Assembly: GCF_016765655.2 (NCBI RefSeq)
Contig: NZ_CP086107.1
Location: 62,001-126,000, forward strand
Reading direction: 5' to 3'
DNA: 64,000 bases
DNA from: Skermanella mucosa
Lineage (GTDB): Bacteria > Pseudomonadota > Alphaproteobacteria > Azospirillales > Azospirillaceae
The notes under the pieces are model-generated. The model searched no databases. It was given only the letters and a program-made list of their open reading frames with translations, and was not told the origin of the DNA. Both the position numbers and the translations under genes were made by a program. Shown here piece by piece: positions 1 to 8,210 of this stretch; the stretch's first letter is position 1, and each line of letters starts with the position of its first letter.

Positions 1-621
1 CGCCAGAGCCGCCGGAGCCGGGATCTTGCCGTCGGCGTCGAGGCTGACGCCGCTGCCCGAAGACGGGGCGAGCAGGTTCTTGACGCTCTTCAGGCTGACC
101 CGGGCGAGGGCGGCCAGCTGCTCCGGCATGATCGCCTCGTCATGGTCGAGGCGGAAGCGGGCCTCGGCGGCGGCGACGGTGACCTCAGCGGCGGCGAGGT
201 CGGCCCAACCGGACGGAGCGGCCTCGAGTAGGGCCCGCATCGCGGAGATCGTCCGGGCGATCTCGGCCTCACGCTCGGCGATCGATCCCTGGGGGGCCAT
301 GGGCAGCCCCCAGAACGCGAAAGCGTTGAGGCCGGTCAGGTGCTGGGCCGCGTCGAGCTGCGCCAGATCGCTGAGATCGATATCGTCGCGCCACAGGGTC
401 CGCCAGCCGGTCTGCACCACAACCTGGTCATCGGCGCTTCCACGGGTTCGGGCGAGCAGCTGCTGGTGCAGGGCGGTCATGGCACCGTCGGCCAGTTCGG
501 GACCGGTCAGCGTCTCCAGCCACTCGCCGGTCGCGACGATGAGGTCGCCGAGGACGCCCGGCTCGAGATCCTCATAGGCCTGACCAAACTGCTGCAGGCG
601 TTCTTTGATGATGGTGACCAA
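1..621 (-). CDS. Unknown protein with HTH-like C-terminal part (3' end off window)
   Basis: Reading the minus strand from 621 gives 207 uninterrupted codons that run off the left edge. The start is TTG at 621-619, chosen because AGGAG lies about 6 nt upstream (around 629-633) and no ATG occurs nearby. The protein opens TIIKERLQQFGQAYEDLE and is alanine and leucine rich. Near residues 175-205 it has EQLAALARVSLKSVKNLL followed by DADGKIPAPAAL, resembling a helix-turn-helix with wing as seen in small plasmid-borne DNA-binding proteins. The ORF on the opposite strand (26-577) is its shadow. I do not recognise the family; a DNA-binding role is inference. A 25-bp palindrome lies about 120 bp upstream. 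Confidence 0.6.
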   Translation of the reverse strand, partial: MVTIIKERLQQFGQAYEDLEPGVLGDLIVATGEWLETLTGPELADGAMTALHQQLLARTRGSADDQVVVQTGWRTLWRDDIDLSDLAQLDAAQHLTGLNAFAFWGLPMAPQGSIAEREAEIARTISAMRALLEAAPSGWADLAAAEVTVAAAEARFRLDHDEAIMPEQLAALARVSLKSVKNLLAPSSGSGVSLDADGKIPAPAALA

Positions 622-739
622 CTTTATCTCCTAGGATGAGGGATGTCCTTGTTCCTGATTCCATATATACCCCTTTCTAATCTTCCAGCAAGGGAAAAGT
701 GACGTCCCGTCTCCCGAGTCTGCGCATTTCGGCACAGAC

Positions 740-764
740 TCGTGATAATCCGGGCTTATCACGA
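740..764. promoter_or_regulatory. 25-bp palindrome, operator candidate
   Basis: Perfect 9-bp arms TCGTGATAA / TTATCACGA separated by 7 bp (TCCGGGC). It sits between the leftward gene starting at 621 and the rightward HNH-like gene at 843, without a following T-run, so an operator for the divergent pair is more likely than a terminator. The binding protein is unknown. Confidence 0.5.
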
Positions 765-842
765 ACGATCGGGTTGACCTGGGCACCACACGCAATGGTA
801 ACTATCAGAAAAGGAGTTCTTGCTAAGATGGTGGCTTGACCG

Positions 843-1472
843 ATGGGAAAACGGCTGGCCGACAAACTCAACCGGACCCGAGCGATCGGGCGGGCCGCGT
901 ACGACGCCCTCATGATGGCGCGGTCGCGGGGCGCGACCCCGGACGACGAGGTCGCGATCGCCGCCGAGCTGCTGTGCCGCCAGTCCCCCACGCGTCTAAC
1001 CCGACAGGATGCTCGTCGGCACATCGGCCGCGTTCTCGCCAAGCTCCAGCCCTACGAACCGCCCCAGTTCGCGGATGATGGAATCACGGTCCGCCGCTGG
1101 CCCACGTGGATCGACGCCATGGCCCGGTCGAAGAATCCGGCGGGAGATCCTGGCCTGGTGTCCCGCGAGGACATCTGGCGAATGTTCCGCGACCAGGGCG
1201 GTCGTTGCCTGCTCAGCGGCATCGCGTTCTCCCCGGAGCCGTTCTTCAACGACTCCCTGGTCACCCGTCCCTTCGCCCCGAGCCTGGATCGCCTGGACGG
1301 GACCCGGGGCTACCAGCGGGACAATGTCCGGCTTGTCTGCACGATCGCCAACTTCGCGATGAACCGCTGGGGCGAGACCGTGCTGTTCCAGCTGGCGCAG
1401 GGCATCGTCGCGCATCAGGGGTTTGAACTGGCCGTTGTCCCGGACGATACCGACGGGACGACTCCAGCATGA
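843..1472 (+). CDS. HNH-like endonuclease domain protein
   Basis: 209 aa. The C-terminal half carries GGRCLLSGIAFS (about residues 117-128) and then PSLDRLDGTRGYQRDNVRLV followed by FAMNRWG, the pattern of the HNH-like families in which a CxxSG/CxxTG knuckle precedes S-L-D-R-hydrophobic-D ... GY ... N-V. Nuclease activity is inferred from the fold; only one Cys of the usual zinc knuckle is visible. The ATG at 843 has no good SD. AAGGAG at 811-816 instead serves an in-frame ATG at 828 that opens a four-codon frame (ATG GTG GCT TGA) ending two codons before 843. Either initiation occurs by re-start or the TGA at 837-839 is a mutation of an originally longer start. Confidence 0.6.
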   Translation: MGKRLADKLNRTRAIGRAAYDALMMARSRGATPDDEVAIAAELLCRQSPTRLTRQDARRHIGRVLAKLQPYEPPQFADDGITVRRWPTWIDAMARSKNPAGDPGLVSREDIWRMFRDQGGRCLLSGIAFSPEPFFNDSLVTRPFAPSLDRLDGTRGYQRDNVRLVCTIANFAMNRWGETVLFQLAQGIVAHQGFELAVVPDDTDGTTPA

Positions 1473-1685
1473 CCCCGGCTTAGGGGTTCGAGGCGGAGAT
1501 TCGCTGGGGAGAAGCCGCAGGACGGACAGGTTCATACGCTGAGCCGGTCTGCATCCCTGTCCCTCAACCGCTGGCAGCACCAGAGCTTGTGTCAAGGGGG
1601 CCGGAGCCGGCCTTCAGCGACGCCTATAACCTCGCGCGGTGCGGGAGCGGCTTGGAATCACACGCCGATCCGGCGCCGGCTGGAT

Positions 1686-1950
1686 CGCGGAACAAACAAT
1701 ATGGAAAACAGCCCGAGCAACTACGACCATATGATCAGCAAGCCGACCATGCCCTCGCAATCGTCCGCCAGCATGGGAGCTATCAATCCGCCGGCGAGGC
1801 GAAGGTTCTCATGTGGCACGGCCAAGCTTTGTCGATCATGCATCGGACGCCGTCGCCGCCATCCAGGCGCTCGCGGCGAAACATGAGCTTACAGAGGGAC
1901 TTTCTTGCACTGGCTACCATCTGCCGTTCATACTACCGGTGGATCGTTTC
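1686..1950 (+). pseudogene. Degenerate coding stretch, frameshifted
   Basis: Between the HNH-like gene and the membrane protein at 2007 no intact gene is convincing. One frame reads HALAIVRQHGSYQSAGEAKV from about 1750, and after a shift near 1830 another reads DHASDAVAAIQALAAKHEL and ends at a TAG at 1948-1950. Together they look like one small alpha-helical protein broken by an indel. The family is unknown, and the assignment rests only on protein-like composition. The rest of 1473-1685 holds nothing I can name. Confidence 0.25.
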
Positions 1951-2006
1951 TAGTGAGCAACTCGCCTGCACCTCCTGAACAATTTTTAGCCGCATGCAGG
2001 AGAACC

Positions 2007-2672
2007 ATGAACACCCCATGGAGTGATTGGCAAAAGTGGTGGATGGACATTGCCAAGACGGTGGTTGGAGCGTTCCTTGGATTTGCCATTGCATTCACTG
2101 TCTTCGATTGGTTTGAGCAGGATCGGGCTGAAAGGCGCGCACTCTGTGTACAGAAGGTCGACCGCATGTATCGCACTTTGGCCGGACTTCAAACAGCGGG
2201 TTCAAATTACCGGACGGCAGCCCACAACACCCTGATTGAGCTCTACAGGTGGCGCGATGAGCAGCCGACCGAGCCCATGCGCCGCTGGTGGGGGCCAGCA
2301 TATGCGGAGCTTGAAGCTGCCCTCCGCGGCTTTGATGTAGCATTTCCCGAAGCTGGCCAAGCAACCAGTTCAATACGCAAGAGCATGGATCGGTTATACA
2401 AGATCCTGGATCAGGAGCTTATCGATCCGCGGCTTGATGATATCGCTGACCTCTACCATAGAGAAAATCCTCCGACCGAGGAGGAGCGGCGGCAGGCTGC
2501 CTCCCCCTTGCCGCGCGAGAAGATAGACCGTCGCCGACCAGACGTAGAAAAGGAGTTGGCAACCATCAAAGAAGCGCAAGACCGCCTTGGTAACATCGCC
2601 TCAACTATAATCATGCAACCAGCTAGCGCTGTGTGCAAATCACGGGAAATTGGCGTCGACGGTGCAGCATAA
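2007..2672 (+). CDS. Membrane-anchored protein of unknown function
   Basis: 221 aa starting at ATG 2007, chosen over upstream in-frame codons because GCAGGAGAACC gives a well placed SD. Residues about 15-33 (VVGAFLGFAIAFTVFDWF) form one membrane segment, followed by a basic and then mostly helical cytoplasmic or periplasmic part with many charged residues and a PPTEEERR segment. Codon use is less GC-biased than the neighbouring transposon genes. The family is not recognised. It lies alone, with a small gene overlapping its 3' region. Confidence 0.6.
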   Translation: MNTPWSDWQKWWMDIAKTVVGAFLGFAIAFTVFDWFEQDRAERRALCVQKVDRMYRTLAGLQTAGSNYRTAAHNTLIELYRWRDEQPTEPMRRWWGPAYAELEAALRGFDVAFPEAGQATSSIRKSMDRLYKILDQELIDPRLDDIADLYHRENPPTEEERRQAASPLPREKIDRRRPDVEKELATIKEAQDRLGNIASTIIMQPASAVCKSREIGVDGAA

Positions 2673-2727
2673 TCCCATTTACGGGAAACAAGCTCCGGCC
2701 TGCCTTTCTTGCCTTGCGTATAATCCA

Positions 2728-2743
2728 GCCCGTTCTATGGCGT
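2728..2743 (+). repeat. 16-bp direct repeat, first copy (other at 13774-13789)
   Basis: GCCCGTTCTATGGCGT occurs here and again at 13774-13789, in both cases a few bases after an ATAAT box (TATAAT at 2719-2724; CATAAT at 13769-13773). It could be a shared promoter/leader element or an insertion-site remnant. Confidence 0.35.
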
Positions 2744-2763
2744 CTCCCCAGGACGTGCAGGGC

Positions 2764-3057
2764 ATGAATTCCCAAGCCAAGGCATTCGACGCCACCTGGG
2801 GACCGGGCGCCTGGGGCCGGTGTCGTGACGCCGAGATGGCCTTGATCAAACTGGGCATCACCGCCGATCGCCTGGGCATCTCCCACCTGTCCGGCATGGG
2901 GATCAAGAAGATGCAGGCCGACGACTACCTCCGCGCCACCGGCCGCACCCCGAAGGGCATTAACATGGTGACCCAGGCATCGGCGTCCGGCGGTATCGAG
3001 ACCCCGGCCCGCCGGCAGCCCCGCTGGAGCCATGCGAAGCGCAGGGCAACCGGCTGA
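2764..3057 (+). CDS. Small conserved-looking protein of unknown function
   Basis: About 97 aa, basic at the C terminus. The core AEMALIKLGITADRLGISHL followed by MGIKKMQADDYLRATGRTPKG looks like a folded small domain. Start choice: ATG 2764 has AGGA 9 nt upstream; ATG 2737 is a less supported alternative in the same frame. The gene is followed at once by a strong hairpin (3058-3105). The function is not recognised; the repeated basic and Gly-rich tail could bind nucleic acid, but nothing proves it. Confidence 0.5.
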   Translation: MNSQAKAFDATWGPGAWGRCRDAEMALIKLGITADRLGISHLSGMGIKKMQADDYLRATGRTPKGINMVTQASASGGIETPARRQPRWSHAKRRATG

Positions 3058-3105
3058 CGACCCTACAGGGGGCGGCTGAGTCGCTACCGCAGCCCTGTAG
3101 GGTCG
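3058..3105. terminator. Strong inverted repeat, likely bidirectional terminator
   Basis: Arms CGACCCTACAGGG (3058-3070) and CCCTGTAGGGTCG (3093-3105) are a perfect 13-bp match, and an inner GCGG/CCGC pair extends the stem. It lies exactly between the convergent genes 2764-3057 and 3112-3276. No T-run follows, so termination is inferred from position and stability. Confidence 0.6.
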
Positions 3106-3111
3106 AGGCCG

Positions 3112-3276
3112 TTACGCCATCACAGGCTCAGGATCGGTTTGATCCGTCGGCTGGTCAGGCATCCGATGGAGCCATTCGTCGCCGAAAATCAGCACGATGG
3201 CCCACCAGAGCCACCGACCCGCATTGACCAGTGCAAGCATTTTGTACCATATTAAGAGCAGGCGTTTCAGGGTCAT
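3112..3276 (-). CDS. Small membrane protein
   Basis: 54 aa beginning MTLKRLLLIWYKMLALV at ATG 3276, preceded by GTGAGGATGAT on the minus strand (SD GAGGA). Residues about 5-30 are hydrophobic and Trp rich (ALVNAGRWLWWAIVLIF), giving one membrane span, and the C terminus is acidic and Pro rich. A longer in-frame reading to 3387 lacks an SD. The function is unknown. Confidence 0.45.
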   Translation of the reverse strand: MTLKRLLLIWYKMLALVNAGRWLWWAIVLIFGDEWLHRMPDQPTDQTDPEPVMA

Positions 3277-3468
3277 ATCATCCTCACACGTCAGGGGCGG
3301 GTCGGAGATGCATTCTCCCCAGAAGCACAGTCTCCGACCCCACCGCCCCCTATGGGCGGCTTGGTGAGAGTATGAAGCCTTCGACACTGCTCGACAAGGA
3401 ACTCACCGGAGCCCCAGCCCCAGATCAGGGCTTTCTACCCATTCAGATGTTCCCGAAGCACAACTTTT

Positions 3469-4020
3469 CTACCTACCCGCCCGATCCAGTACCCGGTACA
3501 CGCTCGCTCGCCCGATGCCGAGCTGCCGGCTGATCTCCCTGGCCGACATCCCGGACGCCCGCGTGCCCTGCACCTGTACCGAGTCGATGGCCGGGCGTCG
3601 CCCCTTGTAGATGCCGGCGGCCTTCGCCTTGGCGATGCCTTCGGCCTGGCGCTCCTTCCGCAGGTTCGTCTCGAACTCCGCAAAAACTCCCAACATGTCC
3701 AGGAACGCCTTGCCGGCCGCGGTGCCGGTGTTGATCGGCTGCTCGGTCGCCTTCAGGCTGACGTCCTTGGCACGAAGCGTCCGCACGATGTCCTGCAGGT
3801 CGCCGATCGACCGGGCCAGGCGGTCGACGCGGGTCACCATCAGGGTGTCACCCGACCGCAGGAACGCCAGCAACCGCTCCAGTTCCTCGCGTCCGGCCCG
3901 GCTGGTCCCGCTGACCTTCTCGGCGACCACGACATCGCAGCCGGCGGCCTTCAGGTGCTCCTTCTGGATCGTCACGTCCTGGTCGGCCGTGGAAACGCGC
4001 GCATATCCGTAAACTGCCAT
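3469..4020 (-). CDS. Small serine recombinase (resolvase/invertase family)
   Basis: 183 aa from ATG 4020 (a GTG at 4029 is also in frame). The catalytic domain opens YGYARVSTADQDVTIQ, with the nucleophile Ser in ARVST, and continues with LERLLAFLRSGDTLMVTRVDRLARS and the E-helix region MLGVFAEFETNLRKERQ. The C terminus KGRRPAID ... MSAREISRQLGIGRASVYRV is the Hin/Tn3-type helix-turn-helix. The family catalyses site-specific resolution or inversion through a 5'-phosphoserine intermediate. Upstream lies a res-like array (4037-4101). Length and motifs are complete, so it is probably active. No transposase partner is adjacent, so it may be a stand-alone multimer-resolution gene or the last intact piece of a lost transposon. 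Confidence 0.9.
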   Translation of the reverse strand: MAVYGYARVSTADQDVTIQKEHLKAAGCDVVVAEKVSGTSRAGREELERLLAFLRSGDTLMVTRVDRLARSIGDLQDIVRTLRAKDVSLKATEQPINTGTAAGKAFLDMLGVFAEFETNLRKERQAEGIAKAKAAGIYKGRRPAIDSVQVQGTRASGMSAREISRQLGIGRASVYRVLDRAGR

Positions 4021-4036
4021 CTGCCGCACCCGTTTT

Positions 4037-4101
4037 GTCTCGTATGACTCTAGACCTTCAATTTTCCTGTCTCGAAATTCTCAAGTCAACCCATACGAGA
4101 C
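4037..4101. promoter_or_regulatory. res-like recombination site upstream of the resolvase
   Basis: GTCTCGTATG (4037-4046) and its exact inverse CATACGAGAC (4092-4101) bracket a further CTGTCTCG half site at 4068-4074, as expected of resolvase subsites. The array lies directly upstream of the resolvase start and overlaps its probable promoter, which would give autoregulation as in Tn3-type systems. Confidence 0.55.
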
Positions 4102-4274
4102 CGATGGAACCTGGAGCCGCGTGTCTCACGGAGCGGCCTTGGTTGGGTATACTCTATGAGGTCAAGCCAGATTTACCTCCGTAGGGTTCATTGGTCAGCG
4201 GATCCAAAATTTAGAATGCTTTTACGGACAATGTGCATAGTCAATGCTATCAGGCAATACTGTAGAGACTTACA

Positions 4275-4502
4275 ATGTCATCAGATCCGGACGATCACAA
4301 AGAAGAACTGAACCGAATTAGGAACAAAAAATATGAAGCTTATCGCGAGCTTGATCGCGTCAATAAAAAGAAGAGAGAAATGATGGAGGAAATGAATATT
4401 GTTCGAGATGAGAGAGACAGAGCCGTTGCAGGGCGGAAGGTGTTGGAGAACATCGTCAGAACTTTTGGACGACTACTAACCCGTCAAAATATGCCGGATT
4501 GA
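4275..4502 (+). CDS. Small charged coiled-coil protein, 3' end abutting an IS
   Basis: 75 aa, very rich in Lys, Glu, Arg and Asp, for example LNRIRNKKYEAYRELDRVNKK, predicted to be a single coiled coil (residues about 8-60). The DNA is clearly more AT-rich than its surroundings (4030-4500). The stop codon ends at 4502, one base before the IS5 terminal repeat, so the natural C terminus may have been cut off. The family is unknown. The upstream 170 bp is AT-rich and could hold its promoter. Confidence 0.45.
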   Translation: MSSDPDDHKEELNRIRNKKYEAYRELDRVNKKKREMMEEMNIVRDERDRAVAGRKVLENIVRTFGRLLTRQNMPD

Positions 4503-5609
4503 TGCTCTGGTGCATGGATGCCGACGAGCACGGATTTCTCCCTGGTTCGTTGACCATCAGGCAGCGTGGACGGAGTTCGGGCGTCCGAGGTCGAACATGC
4601 GGTTAAGAACGTTGATGGCGATCCTGGTTTCGACCTCCTGGGCCGGCCGGGTATGGGAGCGCAAGGTGTCGCCGATGATGCGCTTGTATCGACTCATCGT
4701 TCCCTCCACCCCAGCCCTCGCATTGTAGCCCGAGGTTTTTTGCCAGCCCATCCGGCCCTGCTCGGCAACGGCCTGGATATGGCGGTCGCGCTGGGTCGGG
4801 TCGGTTTCGGCCGAGGCGCTGGGAACGGCCGTCGCCCGTGGCGGCACGACGACCAGGGCTTCGGCAGAATGCCCGGCGACGGTGTCGTAGACATTGTCCT
4901 GGTCGTAGGCGCCATCCGCAACGACGGTGGCGAGCGGCTCGTCAATCTGGTCGAGCAGGGGGCCGAGTTGGGCGGCATCGTCAACCTCCTTGCCGGTCAG
5001 GGTCGAGGCGACGATCGTGCCGGTCTTCGCATCCACAGCAAGGTGCAGCTTCCTCCAAGCACGGCGGCGCTGGGTGCCATGCTTCTCGACCAGCCACTCG
5101 CCCGGCCCGCTGAGCTTCACCCCGGTGCTGTCGACCAGCAGGTGCACCGGTCCGCTCGCTGACCGGACCTGGAGATCCACCGCCAGCGTCCTGGCCCGCC
5201 GGCTCAACGTCGAGTGATCCGGCACCGGCAGGTCCAGCCCCATCAGCCCGAGCAGCGAGCCGACCAGCCTCTCGGTCTGCCGCAGCGGCTGGCGGAACAC
5301 CGTCCGCAGGATCAGCGACGTCTCGATCGCCAAGTCCGAGTAGCGCGCCTGACCACCCGGCGTGATCCGAGGGGCTGCTCGCCAGGCCGCCACTGCCTCA
5401 TCGGTGAACCAGATCGTCAGCGATCCTCGCTGCCGCAGCCCGGCTTCGTAGGCCGGCCAGTTCGCCACCTTGTAGCGTCGCTTCGGGATCCGGTGGCGAC
5501 GATCGGCATTGTACTTGTGCGGCATGCTCAGGCTGGGCGATCACGAAGGGGCTCGCCTTCTATCTGCCATCATCTCCGAGGGCAACCGCGGCATCCCTGC
5601 ACCAGAGCA
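4503..5609 (-). mobile_element. IS5-family insertion sequence, copy 1
   Basis: Terminal repeats tgctctggtgcatggatgcc (4503-4522) and its inverse at 5590-5609 match at 19 of 20 positions and enclose one transposase gene. No clear target duplication is visible. It separates the small coiled-coil gene from the Tn3-type resolvase region, so it may have removed the left end of that transposon. Confidence 0.85.
4557..5525 (-). CDS. IS5-family DDE transposase
   Basis: 322 aa, full length for the family. It opens MPHKYNADRRHRIPKRRYK; the catalytic residues are Asp in HLLVDSTGVK, Asp in TVVADGAYDQDN and Glu in ARAGVEGTMSRYKR, followed by the conserved IGDTLRSHT segment. It catalyses cut-and-paste or copy-out movement of its own element. 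The reading frame is intact, making it the only apparently active member of this subgroup here; related but broken copies lie at 42665-42852, 52719-53688 and 62219-62828, and a more distant intact one at 31817-32779. Confidence 0.93.
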   Translation of the reverse strand: MPHKYNADRRHRIPKRRYKVANWPAYEAGLRQRGSLTIWFTDEAVAAWRAAPRITPGGQARYSDLAIETSLILRTVFRQPLRQTERLVGSLLGLMGLDLPVPDHSTLSRRARTLAVDLQVRSASGPVHLLVDSTGVKLSGPGEWLVEKHGTQRRRAWRKLHLAVDAKTGTIVASTLTGKEVDDAAQLGPLLDQIDEPLATVVADGAYDQDNVYDTVAGHSAEALVVVPPRATAVPSASAETDPTQRDRHIQAVAEQGRMGWQKTSGYNARAGVEGTMSRYKRIIGDTLRSHTRPAQEVETRIAINVLNRMFDLGRPNSVHAA

Positions 5610-5830
5610 ACATAAGCGGACAAATCCGGAACGGTCCCGCCGAAGGTTGCCGGAAAATCAGCGGCTTGGCCTGTAGCACCCTCAGCAGCGACGCCGTGTC
5701 GGGAATCATTTGTTTTCCGTGGGCCTCAGGCCGGCCCGCCCGGATGCCCTTCCGGGGCCGAAAACCCATGCGGCAAACCCTGTCGGAATGGCCTACCATA
5801 CGGGAACCATTCCCAAGGGGTTTTCCGCAC
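5610..5830. promoter_or_regulatory. Probable res region of a Tn3-family transposon
   Basis: 221 bp between the IS5 end and tnpR without coding signal. It holds AT-rich motifs such as GGGAATCATTTGTTTTCC (about 5700-5717) and TACCATACGGGAACCATTCC (about 5797-5816), the kind of half sites bound by Tn3 resolvases. No Tn3 terminal inverted repeat is recognisable, so that end may have been lost to the IS5 insertion. Confidence 0.4.
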
Positions 5831-6496
5831 ATGCTGGTCGGCTACATGCGCGTGTCCAGCGACGGCGACCGGCAGGCGGTGGACCTCCAGCGCGACGCGC
5901 TGCTCGCCGCCGGCGTCGATGAACGCCACCTCTACGAGGACCACGCCAGCGGCAGCCGCGACGATCGCCCCGGGTTGGCCGAGGCGCTCGCATTCCTGCG
6001 ATCGGGCGACTGCTTGGTCGTCTGGAAGCTCGATCGCCTGGGCCGCTCCCTGCCGCACCTCCTCGACACCGTCAACGACTTCAAGACGCGCGGGGTGGCG
6101 TTTCGCTCGCTCACTGAGCGGATCGACACCACCACGCCCCAGGGCGAGTTCCTGTTCCACATCTTCGGCGCGCTCGCCCAGTTCGAGCGCTCCCTGACCC
6201 GGGAGCGGGTCATGGCCGGCTTGGCCGCCGCCCGCCGGCGCGGTCGCCGGGGCGGCCGTCCGCCCGCCATCGATGCCGAGAAGCTCGCTGCCGTGGTCGC
6301 CGCCCTCGACGGCGGCGCCAGCAAGGCCGCGGTCTGCCGCACCTTCGGCATCAAGCGCAGCACCTTGATCGACGCGTTGACCCGGATCGGCTGGGCACCC
6401 GGCGTCCAACCACCGGGAGACGCGAGTGCCCCGCCGCCCACAGCTGACCGAAGCCCAAACCGCCGCGCTGTTCGATCCGCCGACCGATCGTCGTGA
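5831..6496 (+). CDS. tnpR: TnpR resolvase of a Tn3-family transposon
   Basis: 221 aa from ATG 5831 (MLVGYMRVSSDGDRQAVDLQ). The nucleophile Ser is in MRVSS, with CLVVWKLDRLGRSLPHLLD and the E-helix GEFLFHIFGALAQFERSLTRERV intact. An HTH follows (KAAVCRTFGIKRSTLIDAL). The C terminus overlaps tnpA by about 70 nt. It resolves cointegrates at res. The earlier in-frame start at 5666 lies inside the res region and is rejected. Confidence 0.92.
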   Translation: MLVGYMRVSSDGDRQAVDLQRDALLAAGVDERHLYEDHASGSRDDRPGLAEALAFLRSGDCLVVWKLDRLGRSLPHLLDTVNDFKTRGVAFRSLTERIDTTTPQGEFLFHIFGALAQFERSLTRERVMAGLAAARRRGRRGGRPPAIDAEKLAAVVAALDGGASKAAVCRTFGIKRSTLIDALTRIGWAPGVQPPGDASAPPPTADRSPNRRAVRSADRSS

Positions 6497-8210
6497 CCTG
6501 GTGCGCCATTACACGCTGTCCGCCGGCGACCTTGCCCTGGTCCGCGCCTGCCGGGGCGACCACAACCGTCTCGGCTTCGCGCTGATGCTCGGCTACCTGC
6601 GCCATCCGGGGCGGCCCTTGAGGATCGGTGAGTGCCCGCCGGCTGCCCTCGTCGCGTTCCTCGCCGAGCAGGTCGACGTCCTTCCGGGCTGCATCGAGGA
6701 ATACTTGGCCGCGCCGCGGACGTGCCGGCGCCATGCCGCCGAGGCGCAGGAACGGCTCGGGCTGCGCCCGTTCGGTCCCCGCCCCGCGGCCGCGTTGGCG
6801 ACGTGGCTGCTGCCGCTGGCGATTGAGGACGACCGGCTCGCCCATCTCGCCGGGCTGGTGCTGGAGGAATGCCGGCGGCGCCGGATCGCCATCCCGTCGC
6901 CAAGCGCCCTCGAACGGCTGTGCGCCGAGGTCCGCCACCGAGCGCGGCGGGAGGTGCACCGCCGGCTGGCCGAGGGGCTGTCGGCCGAGCAGCGGCAGGG
7001 GCTGGACGCGCTGACGGACCGCCGGCCCGACTCCGGCCAGAGCTGGCTGACCTGGCTGCGCCAGATGCCGGAAGCGGCTAGGCCGACCGCCATGCTCGGC
7101 CTCATCGAGCGCCTCGCCCATGTCCGGAAGATCGGCGTCGACGCGGCGCGCGGCCATCGCGTTCACCAGGCGCGCTTGGCCCAGCTGGCCCGCGAGGCCG
7201 GCCGGACCACGGTGCAGCACCTCGCCGGCCTGGAGCGGCAGCGCCGCCACGCCACCCTGGTCGCCGTCGCGCTGGATCTCGGCGCCGGCCTGACCGACCA
7301 GGCCATCGACCTGTTCGACCGGCTGGTCGGGACGATGTTCCGCAAGGCCGAGGGCCGGCATGCCCGGGCCTTCCAGGCCGACGGCCGCGCCATCAACGAC
7401 AAGGTGCGCCTCTACGCCAAGGTGGGGCCGCCCTGATCGACGCCCACGACGGCCAGCGGGACGCCTTCGCGGCGATCGCCGCGGTGATCCCGTTGGAGCG
7501 GTTCCGCGCGAGCGTCGCGGAGGCCGAGGCGTTGGCGCGCGGCGAGGAGTTCGACGCCTTCCAGATGCTGGGCGAGCATTACGCGGGGGTGCGCCGCTGG
7601 GCGCCGGCGTTTCTGGAGGCGTTTGTCTTCCAGCGTGTTGCCGCCGCCGCCCCGCTATTGCGCGCCGTCGAGGTCTTGCGCGCGGTCAACCGGACGGGGG
7701 CCACGACCTTGCCGGACTCGGCGCCGACGGCCTTCGTCCGGCCACGCTGGGCGCGCTACGTCCTGCCTGGCGGCGCCATCGACCGGCGCCACTACGAGCT
7801 GTGCGTGCTGTCGGAACTGCGCGACCGGCTGCGCGCCGGCGACGTGTGGGTGACGGGCAGCCGGCAGTACCGTTCCTTCGAGGACCGCCTCGTCTCCCCG
7901 TCCACCCTGGCGGAGATGCGCCGCGACGGCACCGTGCCGGTCGCGGTCGAGGCGGACTTTGACCGCTTCATCGCAGCGCACCGTGTACCGCCACCAATAG
8001 ATTGGACACCGGCGAAGGGTTACGGGGTGGTTGGTCGGGGTTGTGGGCTTCCGACCTGAAGGAAGGATGCCACCGTGCTCGGCCCGGTCAAGCACAAGCC
8101 GCTGTGGCGGGGGCCGATGGCCCTGCTTGACCGGGCCTGCGCGCGGCGGCCTGCCGGGTGGCAGGTCGGGACGGCGGGATGGTCAGCCCTCGATCGAACA
8201 TCGGGATGGA

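Noticed and set aside
26..577. Long rightward open frame of 183 aa at the left edge
   Set aside because: Ser/Arg/Ala-biased shadow of the leftward gene 1-621, which has a good SD and protein-like sequence.
1589..1978. 129-aa rightward frame as an intact gene
   Set aside because: Protein-like only in its middle; the second half is better explained by another frame, so a frameshifted relic is more likely.
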